A DNA stretch of 64,000 bases. Origin: DASUAL01 sp035763805. GTDB taxonomy: Bacteria; Gemmatimonadota; Gemmatimonadetes; Gemmatimonadales; GWC2-71-9. Position 1 is the first letter of the stretch, and every line of letters begins with the position of its first letter. The stretch is from positions 31,610 through 95,609 of the forward strand of contig DASUAL010000092.1 of assembly GCA_035763805.1 (NCBI GenBank), read 5' to 3'. The position numbers and the translations under genes were made by a program. Under the pieces are notes generated by a model, which ran no database searches, was not told the DNA's origin, and was given only the letters and a program-made list of their open reading frames with translations. Positions 42,129 through 49,762 of the stretch are shown here, piece after piece.

Positions 42129-43319
42129 TCAATCGAACAGCAGGTTCTCGACGAACGTTTCGAGCTGGATCTCGAGCTGATCGAAGCTCGTCATGTTCTC
42201 CTCGAACTCGCTCACGAAGTAGGGGATCCCGCGTTGGTCGAGGGCCCGGGTGTGCACCACCAGCTCCTCCAGGCCCGGCTCGCACATCTTGGCCGACATG
42301 AGGATCGCCGCCTGCGCCCGGGCGACGTCCAGGCGCTCGAGCAGCATCCTGTCCTTCGGCTTGCGGAGGTCATGCTGCACGGGGCTGTGCGCCGAGTGGT
42401 CCACGTAGGCCCGCGCGAGACCGAGCAGCGGGTCACCCGAGACGGGGACGTCGTCCGTGATCCACCGCATGCCGATGAGGAGGTCGTCGTCCACCACGTA
42501 GCACGAGCGGGCGATGGCCCGAAGCAGATCGAGCGGGGGCTGCTCGCAGAAGCCGCCTTCCAGGATGACCCGGATCTTGTCGTGGCGCGGCGCGGAACGG
42601 CCCTCGAGGAGCGGCAACACGGCGCGCAGCAGGTCGTTGTGCTCTTCGCGGGGGATGAGCCCTCCCAGCGCCACGAGCACGTACGCCTCGTCCGCCGCCA
42701 CGAGCCACGGGCGGTCGCGCTTCAGGGCGTACAGGCGGCGCAGCAAGCCGCGGTTCTCGTTGAAGACGACGATCGAGCGCCGCAGGTCGTCGTCCGTGAC
42801 CGACCGGCCCGCGACGTCCTCGAGAGCCCGCCGCAGCCGGTCGTACTCGTCGCGCAGGTAGCGCACCGCCGCTCCCGAGTTCGGGTTCTGCGGCAGGTAC
42901 AGGATCCGGCACGGATAGGAGACGTTGCGGCCCCACACGGCGGCGAGGTTGCGCGCCGCGTCGCAGATCGGGTGCGTCACGAAGAGGTCGAGGTCCACTC
43001 GCCCCGCGAGTGCCAGCTCGAGCGACGTCTTGATGATCGAGCAGAGGTAGGACCCGAAGCGCGAGTCCGCCTGCGTGGGCTCGACCGGCGCGCCGCGCAC
43101 CTTGAAGGGCAGCAGCCCGGCGGCGTGGGCGATCTCCTCGGGGAAATACACCTGGAAGTGGCCGACGACCTTCCCGCCCCCGTCCCGCCAGCGCTTCACC
43201 GTGGGGAACTCGGCATCCTCCACGAGCTCGCGACAGCGGGAGAGGATCTCCGAAAGCGGCTGGCCGCGCCATTCGGCGAACAGCGGCTCGGCGATGCGCT
43301 CGACGTTCGCGGCGCTCAT
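42129..43319 (-). CDS. bzdN: Benzoyl-CoA reductase catalytic-component subunit, BcrC/BzdN-like
   Basis: A 396-aa paralogue of the other D-component subunit and the expected length for BcrC/BadD/BzdN. Visible landmarks are GHFQVYFPEEIAHAAGLLPF, THPICDAARNLA, GGFCEQPPLD and the C-terminal SFDQLEIQLETFVE. The Met opening MSAANVER is chosen because its ATG overlaps the dch stop as ATGA; a Met four codons upstream also exists. This subunit carries the second half of the active site and the bound iron-sulfur cluster. Confidence 0.92.
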   Translation of the reverse strand: MSAANVERIAEPLFAEWRGQPLSEILSRCRELVEDAEFPTVKRWRDGGGKVVGHFQVYFPEEIAHAAGLLPFKVRGAPVEPTQADSRFGSYLCSIIKTSLELALAGRVDLDLFVTHPICDAARNLAAVWGRNVSYPCRILYLPQNPNSGAAVRYLRDEYDRLRRALEDVAGRSVTDDDLRRSIVVFNENRGLLRRLYALKRDRPWLVAADEAYVLVALGGLIPREEHNDLLRAVLPLLEGRSAPRHDKIRVILEGGFCEQPPLDLLRAIARSCYVVDDDLLIGMRWITDDVPVSGDPLLGLARAYVDHSAHSPVQHDLRKPKDRMLLERLDVARAQAAILMSAKMCEPGLEELVVHTRALDQRGIPYFVSEFEENMTSFDQLEIQLETFVENLLFD

Positions 43320-44074
43320 CGGTCCGCCCATGCGGGTGAGCGTTTCTCGACGAATGCGAGCAGCCCCTCGAGCGCGTCCTGGGTCGTCATCACGCTATGC
43401 AGGTACAGTTCCCCCCGCTCCCGCAGCCCGGCGGCGCTCGCCTCCGCTTCGCCTCCCCTCAGCGCGCGCTTCGCGAGCCGCAGAGTGGCGGCGGAATGCC
43501 GGGCGATCCGGCCCGCCACGGCGAGCGTCGCCTGCGCCAGCTGGTCGTCGGGAACCACCCGGCGCACGAGCCCCACCCGCGCCGCCTCCGCCGCAGTGAG
43601 CGGATCGCCGCCGTACACGAGCTCGGCCGCGACCCCGCGCCCGACGCGCGTGGGGAGCAGGGCGCACGCCGCGGGCGGGATGACGCCGAGCAGGATCTCG
43701 GGCTGGCCGAAAACGGCGCCGTCGCCTGCGACGATGATGTCGGCGGCCTGCACCAGCTCGAACCCGCCGCCGAGGCAACGGCCTTGCACGGCCGCGATCA
43801 CGGGTAGCGGAAAGGCGTCGAGGGCGGCGATCGTATCCATGAACTCGGGGATCAGCCCGGTGTGCTCGGGGGGTAAGTGCTCCCGCACGTCGGCGCCGGC
43901 GGAGAAATGCTTCCCCGCGGCCGAGAGCAGCAGCACCCGCAGCCCGGGCTCGACGGCGAGCGCGGCGAGCCCGGCCCGGAAGCGCGCGAGCACGTCCCGG
44001 GTGAGGATGTTGACCGGCGGATGGTCGAGCGTGAGCCGGCCGATGGCTCCGTCGAGCGCGCGGGTGACGGTCAT
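43316..44074 (-). CDS. dch: Cyclohexa-1,5-diene-1-carbonyl-CoA hydratase (crotonase fold)
   Basis: A 252-aa crotonase-family enzyme with the oxyanion-hole regions SAAGKHFSAGADVREHL and GRCLGGGFELVQAADII, and the AEAARVGLVRRVVP block. Length and position directly before the reductase subunits match Dch/BzdW, which adds water to the diene-CoA made by benzoyl-CoA reductase. A generic enoyl-CoA hydratase cannot be excluded from the sequence alone. Confidence 0.85.
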   Translation of the reverse strand: MTVTRALDGAIGRLTLDHPPVNILTRDVLARFRAGLAALAVEPGLRVLLLSAAGKHFSAGADVREHLPPEHTGLIPEFMDTIAALDAFPLPVIAAVQGRCLGGGFELVQAADIIVAGDGAVFGQPEILLGVIPPAACALLPTRVGRGVAAELVYGGDPLTAAEAARVGLVRRVVPDDQLAQATLAVAGRIARHSAATLRLAKRALRGGEAEASAAGLRERGELYLHSVMTTQDALEGLLAFVEKRSPAWADR

Positions 44075-44078
44075 GGCG

Positions 44079-44801
44079 TCAGGCGGGTGCCCCCGCCCCG
44101 TTGACCAGCTGGCCGCCGTCCACGGGGAGGACGACGCCCGTGACGAATCCCGCGGCCTCGGTGCACAGGAACCGGACGACGGCGGCGACGTCGCTCGCCG
44201 CGCCGAACCGGCCGAGCGGGGTGCGCGCGAGGGCCCGGGCCCGGATGCCCGCGGGGAGGTCCCGCGTCATCGCCGTGTCGATGAACCCGGGTGCCACGAC
44301 GTTCACCGTCACGCCGTCGCGCGCCAGCTCGAGCGCGAGTGAGCGCGCGAGCCCCCCGAGGCCCGCTTTCGCCGCGGCGTAGTTCGTCTGGCCGAACGAG
44401 CCGCGCAGGCCGTTGATCGAGCTGATGAACACGAGGCGGCCCTGGCGCGACCGCCGCAGCGCCGGCGCCGCGGCGCGGGCGGTGTTGAACGCCCCCGTCA
44501 GGTTCACCGCCAGCACGTCGTCCCAGTCGGCGTCGGACATCTTCCAGCTCACCTGGTCCCGCGTGATCCCCGCCGCGCACACGACCCAGTCTACGCCCCC
44601 CCGCTCCTCGCCAAGTCGCTCCATTGCCCGGCTCATGGCCCCCCGGTCCGCGACGTCCGCTTGCTCGACGAGACTCGCCGCTCCCGCTCCCTCGGGAAAC
44701 GCCAGGTCGATCCCGGCCACCCACGCGTCGCCCGCGAGCGCCTCGACGACGGCGCGCCCGATGCCCCGCCCCGCGCCGGTTACGAGAGCGGTGCGCCGCA
44801 T
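44079..44801 (-). CDS. Short-chain dehydrogenase/reductase (FabG/BzdZ-like)
   Basis: A 240-aa SDR with the NAD(P) loop TGAGRGIG, CAAGIT (NAG position), catalytic Ser in FISSINGLRG and Tyr/Lys in NYAAAKAGLGG, followed by VAPGFIDTAMT. It overlaps the hydrolase gene by 23 nt. An SDR (bzdZ) also accompanies the Azoarcus genes. The likely role is a 3-hydroxyacyl-CoA or alcohol oxidation downstream of ring opening, or a redundant Had step. Confidence 0.85.
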   Translation of the reverse strand: MRRTALVTGAGRGIGRAVVEALAGDAWVAGIDLAFPEGAGAASLVEQADVADRGAMSRAMERLGEERGGVDWVVCAAGITRDQVSWKMSDADWDDVLAVNLTGAFNTARAAAPALRRSRQGRLVFISSINGLRGSFGQTNYAAAKAGLGGLARSLALELARDGVTVNVVAPGFIDTAMTRDLPAGIRARALARTPLGRFGAASDVAAVVRFLCTEAAGFVTGVVLPVDGGQLVNGAGAPA

Positions 44802-45838
44802 GCGCCGCAGAACCGATGATCCACCGGCAGCCCCGTCGCGCCGCAGCGGCCGCAGGACTTGACCGCCGCGCCCCAGGGCGCCTCAGCGGACAAACCCCGC
44901 GCGGCGCGCTCGCGCAGCAGGGCGTAGCGCGGCGCGCGCTTCTCCACGAAGGCCTGCATCCCCTCGACCGGCTCCCAGCACGCGTAGTGGAGCGCCAGCC
45001 AGTCCTGCGCGTGCCGCACAGTCGAGTGCCACACGAAATCCTTGAGGACGTTGGTCTGCTGCTTGGTATAGCGCGCGCACTCGGGGAACGACGCGAGCAC
45101 GCGGCGGGCGACGTCGTCCACGAGCGCGTCGAGCCGCGACAGGTCCACGCAGAACCCGTCCTCCCCGCGCTGCGCCTTGCGGATGTCGTCGGGGGTCGCG
45201 GCGTCCACCCAAGTGTCCCCCCGCCGCACGCTGGGAACCACCCAGTTCGCGAGACCCCAAGCGAGGGCCTGCGCCGCCGGAATCGGCTCGTTGAGGTAGA
45301 GGATCTCACGCGCCCGCTTGTCGCCCACGACCAGCGGGAGCCATTGCGTCGCGCCACCGCACGCGACCGAACCGACGTGCGTCCCCACCTGCTTCAGGTA
45401 GGCGTGCTGGGCCATCACCGTGAGATCGCAGGCGAGCTGGCTCTCGTTGCCGCCGCCCACCGCCATCCCGTTGATGCGCGCAATGACCGGCTTGCCGCTG
45501 TTGAGGATGCTCTCGATGTAGGCGCGGAACAGCGCCATGTACTTCCAGTAGTCGCGCGGGGTGGCGACGTAGGTACTGGCGTACTCCTTGACGTCGCCGC
45601 CGGTACAGAAGGCGCGGTCGCCCGCTCCGGTGAGCACGATCACGCCCACGGCGTCGTCGAAGCTCGCATCGCGGAAGGCGGCGGCGAGCTCCTCGAGCGC
45701 GGGCGTGGAGTAGGCGTTGTAGTGCTGGGGCCGGTTGATCGTGATCCGCGCGACGCCGTCGGCCTTCGCGTACAGCACCTCGCGGAAGGCGAACGATTCG
45801 GCGGACCGGCTGTCGAACGCTCTCGTGGTCATGGTCAC
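44780..45838 (-). CDS. oah: 6-oxocyclohex-1-ene-1-carbonyl-CoA hydrolase, with zinc-ribbon tail
   Basis: A 352-aa crotonase-fold enzyme of the Oah/BzdY/BamA type, which hydrates and cleaves the ring to 3-hydroxypimelyl-CoA. Telling segments are ITINRPQHYNAYS, FCTGGDVKEYASTY, GMAVGGGNESQLACDLTVM and VGSVACGGATQWLP; BamA-type enzymes are the marker for anaerobic aromatic degradation. Unusually, the C-terminus ends in CGRCGAT then CGACG, a small rubredoxin-like zinc ribbon. The start is GTG overlapping the tetR stop, or ATG two codons later. Confidence 0.9.
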   Translation of the reverse strand: MTMTTRAFDSRSAESFAFREVLYAKADGVARITINRPQHYNAYSTPALEELAAAFRDASFDDAVGVIVLTGAGDRAFCTGGDVKEYASTYVATPRDYWKYMALFRAYIESILNSGKPVIARINGMAVGGGNESQLACDLTVMAQHAYLKQVGTHVGSVACGGATQWLPLVVGDKRAREILYLNEPIPAAQALAWGLANWVVPSVRRGDTWVDAATPDDIRKAQRGEDGFCVDLSRLDALVDDVARRVLASFPECARYTKQQTNVLKDFVWHSTVRHAQDWLALHYACWEPVEGMQAFVEKRAPRYALLRERAARGLSAEAPWGAAVKSCGRCGATGLPVDHRFCGACGAPLS

Positions 45839-46449
45839 CGACGGGTGAGGCCGCCGACCAGATGGGCGGCGAATGCAGCCCCGAGCTGCGGAGCGCGTAG
45901 CGAACCGTCGGGGCGATACCAGCGCGCGATCCAGTTGATGGCGCCGAGGATGGCGAAGACCGCCGTCTTGGGGTTCACGCTGCGGAACTCCCCGGCTTTC
46001 ACTGCGCGGGCGACGAGGCGCCGCAACTCCCGTTCATAGCGGTCACGCAGCGCGACGATCTCGGCCTGGTGCGCCGGGGTGAGCGCCGTGACTTCGAACG
46101 CGAGCGGTGACCCCTCGAGCGTGTCGGTCATCACGCGCACGTGCTCCCGCACCAGGTACGCCAGCCGGTCGGCGGGACCGTCGTAGCGGGCGCGCGCCTG
46201 TTCGAGTAGGCGCGCGACTTCCACCAGGGACTCGCGGTGGCACGCGTACAGAATCGACTCCTTGTCGGGGAAGTAGTGGTACAGGGCGGTCTTGTGCACG
46301 CGGAGCCGTACGGCGATCTGGTCGAGGGTGGTGGCGTGGTACCCCTTCTCGCGAAACGCCCGCAGGGCGGAGTGCAGGATCTCGGCTCGCCGCCGGCGCC
46401 GCTTTTCCCGGATCCGGGGGGACAGCGTTGCCTGCGCGCCATCGGGCAT
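45835..46449 (-). CDS. TetR-family transcriptional regulator
   Basis: A 204-aa repressor. The N-terminal HTH (~20-65) reads AEILHSALRAFREKGY, then TTLDQIAVRLRVHKTALYHYFPDKESIL. The C-terminal ligand domain with ILGAINWIARWYRPDG resembles the KstR2/TetR_C_33 acyl-CoA-responsive group. First gene of the benzoyl-CoA operon, coupled to the hydrolase gene, with GGAGG 6 nt before the ATG. Autoregulation via the dyads just upstream, relieved by an aromatic or alicyclic acyl-CoA, is the likely scheme. Confidence 0.87.
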   Translation of the reverse strand: MPDGAQATLSPRIREKRRRRRAEILHSALRAFREKGYHATTLDQIAVRLRVHKTALYHYFPDKESILYACHRESLVEVARLLEQARARYDGPADRLAYLVREHVRVMTDTLEGSPLAFEVTALTPAHQAEIVALRDRYERELRRLVARAVKAGEFRSVNPKTAVFAILGAINWIARWYRPDGSLRAPQLGAAFAAHLVGGLTRR

Positions 46450-46476
46450 CCTGGGCCTCCGAGCGGAGAAATGGGG

Positions 46477-46492
46477 TTGACCGGCCGTTCAA
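46477..46492. promoter_or_regulatory. Near-perfect palindrome, candidate TetR operator
   Basis: TTGACCGGCCGTTCAA matches its reverse complement at 14 of 16 positions. It sits 28 bp upstream of the tetR start, the usual place for an autoregulatory TetR site. Confidence 0.55.
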
Positions 46493-46496
46493 AAAT

Positions 46497-46510
46497 TCAA
46501 CGTCCGTTGA
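46497..46510. promoter_or_regulatory. Second palindrome, candidate TetR operator
   Basis: TCAACG and CGTTGA form a perfect 6-bp dyad around a 2-nt centre. It shares the TTGA/TCAA ends and the ACG/CGT core with the neighbouring palindrome and lies 4 bp from it, suggesting two repressor dimers. Confidence 0.5.
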
Positions 46511-46603
46511 GAGAATGCAGGCTCGCGCGTGAAGGGAGGATGAAACGAGGATGAGGGGCTGCCCCACCACCGCCCCAGGCGTTGAGCTCTCGATGCGCGG
46601 GAT

Positions 46604-47089
46604 CTACAGGCCGAGCGCCAGGGCGGCCCCCTCGTGCTCCAGCAGCCAGCGCTTGCGGTCCAGGCCGCCGCCGAAGCCCGTCAGCTCGCCGCGCGCTCCG
46701 ACCACGCGGTGGCAGGGGACGATGATGGGGATGGGGTTCTTCCCGTTGGCGGCGCCGACCGCGCGGGTGGTGCGGCGGTCGCCGAGGCGGCGGGCCAGCT
46801 CGCCGTAGCTCACCGTCGTGCCGTAGGGGATGGCGCGCAGGGCGTCCCATACGCGCCGCTGAAACGGCGTGCCGGCGGGGCTCAAGGGCAGGTCGAAGGT
46901 CGTGCGCGTTCCGGCGAAGTACTCGTCCAACTGTTGCCGGGCGCGCGCGAGGAGGGTGCCGGCGGGACCGCGACCGTCGGCTTCAACCCGATCCGCCCGC
47001 CGGGAGATCGGGAAGGAGACCGCGGTGAGCCCCGCGTCCGAGGCCGTGACGACGAGCTCGCCGAGGGGGCTGGGGACGCGAATGAACAT
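46604..47089 (-). CDS. ogt: Methylated-DNA-[protein]-cysteine S-methyltransferase
   Basis: A 161-aa single-turnover repair protein that takes methyl groups from O6-methylguanine. The active site is PIIVPCHRVV with acceptor C126, preceded by the DNA-binding region IPYGTTVSYGELARRLG and RAVGAANGKNP. Length is that of stand-alone Ogt. With the Ada-AlkA fusion further along, the window carries two arms of alkylation repair. Confidence 0.95.
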   Translation of the reverse strand: MFIRVPSPLGELVVTASDAGLTAVSFPISRRADRVEADGRGPAGTLLARARQQLDEYFAGTRTTFDLPLSPAGTPFQRRVWDALRAIPYGTTVSYGELARRLGDRRTTRAVGAANGKNPIPIIVPCHRVVGARGELTGFGGGLDRKRWLLEHEGAALALGL

Positions 47090-47105
47090 CGTGGGAGCGG
47101 TCCGT

Positions 47106-48182
47106 TCAGGCTTCGTCGTGCTTCCGACGCTTGTCCCGGTACAGGGCGCGGTCGGCCCGCTCGAGCAGGCCGGCGACCGAGCTCAGGGTGCTCGCCTTGT
47201 GCGACGCGAAACCCAGGCTGATCGAGAGCTGATACGGGCGCGCCGCGCGGCGGTTGAACTCGCGCACCTGTCGCTTCAGTCGGTCCGCGAGGACGCCGGG
47301 GCTCTCGGTCCCCGCGTGGCGCACGAGCACCGCGTATTCGTCGCCGCCGATCCGGGCGACGAGGTCCGAGTCGCGAAACGTCTGCCGCAGGACGACGGCG
47401 GTGTCGCGCAGCGCGCGATCACCGACCGCGTGGCCCGCCGTGTCGTTCACGCGCTTGAGATCGTCCAGGTCGGCGAACGCCACGAGCAGCGTCTCGTCGC
47501 CGCGGCGCGCGAGACGGAGATCCCGCGCCGCGAGCGTCAGGAACCCCCGCCGGTTGTACAACCCGGTCAAATCGTCGACGAGCGCCAGGTCCAGGAGCGC
47601 GGCACGGAGTCGGTTCCGCTCGATCGCGTGGCGCAGCGCCCGGGCGAGGAGCTCGCCGTCGACGGCGCCTTTCACGAGGACGTCCTGGGCGCCGGCGCGC
47701 ACCGCTTCGAGCCCACGGCGCTCATCGTCCGTGTCCGAGAGAAAGAGGAATGGCACGGCAGGTGCGAGCGCGCGCAGCTCCGCGAACGTCGCGAAGCCGC
47801 GGCGGGCGGAGAGCGACATGACGAGGAGTACGACGTCGACTCCGCCCTTCGCCAACCGGGCGAGCGACGCCTGCGGCGCCGCCGCCGCCACGCCGAACTG
47901 GTCCCGGGCCGCGCCGTCCAGGAGCTCCCGCACCCAGCGGGCTTGATCGTCCTGGTCGCTCACCACCAGCACGACGGGCCTGTCGCGCGACCCAGCCTCC
48001 GCCTGGCGCCGGGGACCGCGCTGACGGCGATCAGCGCCCTGCCGCCGGTCGAGCTGATCGCGCCGCTCCTCGAGGAGCGGGACGACCTCCAGGCGGCGCT
48101 CGCCGATCCGACGCTCGATGTCACTTCGGCGGGGCGGAAGCAGCCGCCGCTCGGCGGCGTGGTGCTGCTCGCGCGCGACCAT
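47106..48182 (-). CDS. Diguanylate cyclase with degenerate receiver domain
   Basis: A 358-aa protein starting at the ATG preceded by AGGAG with 7-nt spacing. Residues ~65-180 have receiver topology (VVLVVSDQDDQARWV), but the phosphoacceptor position in DVVLLVMSLS lacks Asp, so it is probably not phosphorylated. Residues ~195-355 form a GGDEF domain with DDLTGLYNRRGF and intact GGDEY. c-di-GMP synthesis is expected; no RxxD inhibitory site is evident just before GGDEY. The first ~60 residues are Arg-rich and unassigned. Confidence 0.87.
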   Translation of the reverse strand: MVAREQHHAAERRLLPPRRSDIERRIGERRLEVVPLLEERRDQLDRRQGADRRQRGPRRQAEAGSRDRPVVLVVSDQDDQARWVRELLDGAARDQFGVAAAAPQASLARLAKGGVDVVLLVMSLSARRGFATFAELRALAPAVPFLFLSDTDDERRGLEAVRAGAQDVLVKGAVDGELLARALRHAIERNRLRAALLDLALVDDLTGLYNRRGFLTLAARDLRLARRGDETLLVAFADLDDLKRVNDTAGHAVGDRALRDTAVVLRQTFRDSDLVARIGGDEYAVLVRHAGTESPGVLADRLKRQVREFNRRAARPYQLSISLGFASHKASTLSSVAGLLERADRALYRDKRRKHDEA

Positions 48183-48384
48183 CCCATGTCTCCTGTGCTC
48201 CGGCACCTGCAAGATGGGGGACCAGCCCCCTGCTACACAATCGTGCGCATAGCCTTCATCCATCCTCCGGGGCGCCCAACCCTGCGACCTCGCCACCCCG
48301 CTGTCAATTCCAGCGCTGCGCCTTGACCGGCAGCGGGGCGTTCCCTACTGTGGACCACCCTCCAACGCTCTCGACAAGGTGACC

Positions 48385-49011
48385 ATGCGCCGGGTTTCCC
48401 GCACGCTGGCCGCCGTCGTCTTGCTCCTCCTCGTTTCCAGCTGCGGTGGGCACAAGATCCTCGTGCCGCCGCGGCTCGACCTGCGGCCGTATGCGAAGGT
48501 CGGGCTCGTGACGTTCACCGTGGAGAACGCCAAGGGCTCGCTGCATCAGTTCGCCACCGAGCGGTTCGCCGAGCGGGTGCTGGCGGCTCAGCCGGGGATC
48601 GAGATGCTCGAGCTCGGCTCGGTCGATACCGTGCTGCAGCGGGTGGGCGAGAAGGACCTGGGCATCGCCGGCGCGCAGGCGCTGGGGAGAGCGCGCAACG
48701 TCGGCGCCGTGTTCGCCGGTCACCTGAAGGTCACGGATCCCCAGGGAAGCGGTGGGATCGCAGGGCTCCGGACCCCCCATCTCGAGGCGACGGTGCGCGT
48801 GGACCTCACGGTGCGGCTGCTGTCCAGCCAGTCGGGCGGCACCGTGTGGCGCTCGAGCGCCTGGGCTACCGAGAAGGTGGGCCAGGTCGCGCTGGTGGGC
48901 GGCCAGCTGGACTTCCAGGCGCGCGATCCGAAGCAGGCATACGGACGGATGGTGAACCGCCTCATCAATCTGGTGACGCAGGACATGTGGTCCACCTGGC
49001 AGAAGCGGTGA
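48385..49011 (+). CDS. Lipoprotein of unknown function
   Basis: A 208-aa protein with a lipoprotein signal (VVLLLLVSSC). The mature part alternates strands and helices (YAKVGLVTFTVEN, AERVLAAQPGIEMLELG, ARNVGAVFAGHLKV), resembling periplasmic proteins of the TolB-N/LpoB/CsgG-like alpha-beta fold. It transcribes away from the GGDEF gene across a 200-nt divergent region. Not assignable to a family by eye. Confidence 0.65.
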   Translation: MRRVSRTLAAVVLLLLVSSCGGHKILVPPRLDLRPYAKVGLVTFTVENAKGSLHQFATERFAERVLAAQPGIEMLELGSVDTVLQRVGEKDLGIAGAQALGRARNVGAVFAGHLKVTDPQGSGGIAGLRTPHLEATVRVDLTVRLLSSQSGGTVWRSSAWATEKVGQVALVGGQLDFQARDPKQAYGRMVNRLINLVTQDMWSTWQKR

Positions 49012-49022
49012 TCGCCAGCACC

Positions 49023-49052
49023 TTGCCGACTCGAGCGCCGGCGGGCTAGCTT
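49023..49052 (+). promoter_or_regulatory. Promoter for a leaderless polycysteine short ORF
   Basis: TTGCCG (49023-49028) and TAGCTT (49047-49052) are 18 nt apart. The -10 ends 8 nt before an ATG at 49061, so transcription would begin at or next to the A of that start codon. Confidence 0.5.
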
Positions 49053-49060
49053 GGGTCAGG

Positions 49061-49126
49061 ATGACCCCCACCGCTCGTCGCGCGACCTGCTGTTGTTGTC
49101 CTCTCTATTCCCTGCAGGGAGGGTGA
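49061..49126 (+). CDS. Polycysteine leader peptide (candidate cysteine attenuator)
   Basis: A 21-codon ORF, ATG 49061 to TGA 49126, too short for usual annotation. Codons 10-13 are TGC TGT TGT TGT, four Cys in a row, preceded by MTPTARRAT and followed by PLYSLQGG. There is no ribosome-binding site; the promoter spacing implies a leaderless transcript. Polycysteine leaderless short ORFs are known cysteine-responsive attenuators in mycobacteria. Here a terminator and a carbonic anhydrase gene follow. The last codons contain GGGAGGG, which could serve a tiny second ORF (ATG ACG GTG TAG, 49130-49141). Confidence 0.65.
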   Translation: MTPTARRATCCCCPLYSLQGG

Positions 49127-49178
49127 GCGATGACGGTGTAGGCGCGAGGGTAGCGTTTAAGTAGGCGCCAGTTCCCCG

Positions 49179-49220
49179 GATCGGCCGCGACACTCTCCAA
49201 GAGCGTCGCGGCCGATTTCC
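49179..49220 (+). terminator. Intrinsic terminator between the polycysteine ORF and the carbonic anhydrase
   Basis: ATCGGCCGCGAC (49179-49190) and GTCGCGGCCGAT (49204-49215) form a perfect 12-bp stem, with an inner CTCT/AGAG helix in the loop, followed by TTCCTTTTT. It lies 20 nt before the next start codon, so it must be read through for expression: an attenuator arrangement. Confidence 0.8.
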
Positions 49221-49240
49221 TTTTTCATGGAGGAGGCTAT

Positions 49241-49762
49241 ATGAGCGTCATCGATGACGTGCAACAAGCGAACCGCCGGTTTGCGGAAGGCTTTCGGCTG
49301 GGCCATTTGCCCCTCCCCCCCGCCAAAAAGCTCGCCATCGTCGCGTGCATGGACGCGCGACTCACGGTCGAGCCGGCGCTGGGCCTGAAGACGGGAGACG
49401 CTCACATCATCCGCAACGCGGGCGGCATCGTGACGGACGACGTGATCCGCTCGCTCCTGATCTCACATTATCTGCTCGGCACCGAGGAGTGGATGATCGT
49501 CAACCACACCGACTGCGGGATGCTCACCTTCAAGGACGAGGAGCTGGTCGCGAAGCTGCGCGCGGAATGGGACACCACGGCGGTGACGCCGGCTCACTTC
49601 CACGCGTTCAGCGATTTGGAGGAGAACGTGCGACACCAGATCCAGAAGCTGCAGTCGCACCCGTGGGTGCCGAACGACATCCCGGTACGGGGGTTCATCT
49701 ACGACGTCCGGAGCGGCACGTTGAACGAGGTTGCGGAGGCGGTGAGTCCGGCGATCCGCTGA
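49241..49762 (+). CDS. Beta-class carbonic anhydrase (Rv1284-type)
   Basis: A 173-aa beta-carbonic anhydrase. Zinc ligands are C36, H89 and C92 (ACMDAR, NHTDCGML), with the D38/R40 dyad. Length, the GGIVTDDVIRSL block and the FIYDVRSGTLNEV end match the short type typified by M. tuberculosis Rv1284, encoded next to sulfate-activation genes. It interconverts CO2 and bicarbonate. GGAGGAGG precedes the ATG. Expression is probably controlled by the upstream terminator and short ORF. Confidence 0.92.
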   Translation: MSVIDDVQQANRRFAEGFRLGHLPLPPAKKLAIVACMDARLTVEPALGLKTGDAHIIRNAGGIVTDDVIRSLLISHYLLGTEEWMIVNHTDCGMLTFKDEELVAKLRAEWDTTAVTPAHFHAFSDLEENVRHQIQKLQSHPWVPNDIPVRGFIYDVRSGTLNEVAEAVSPAIR

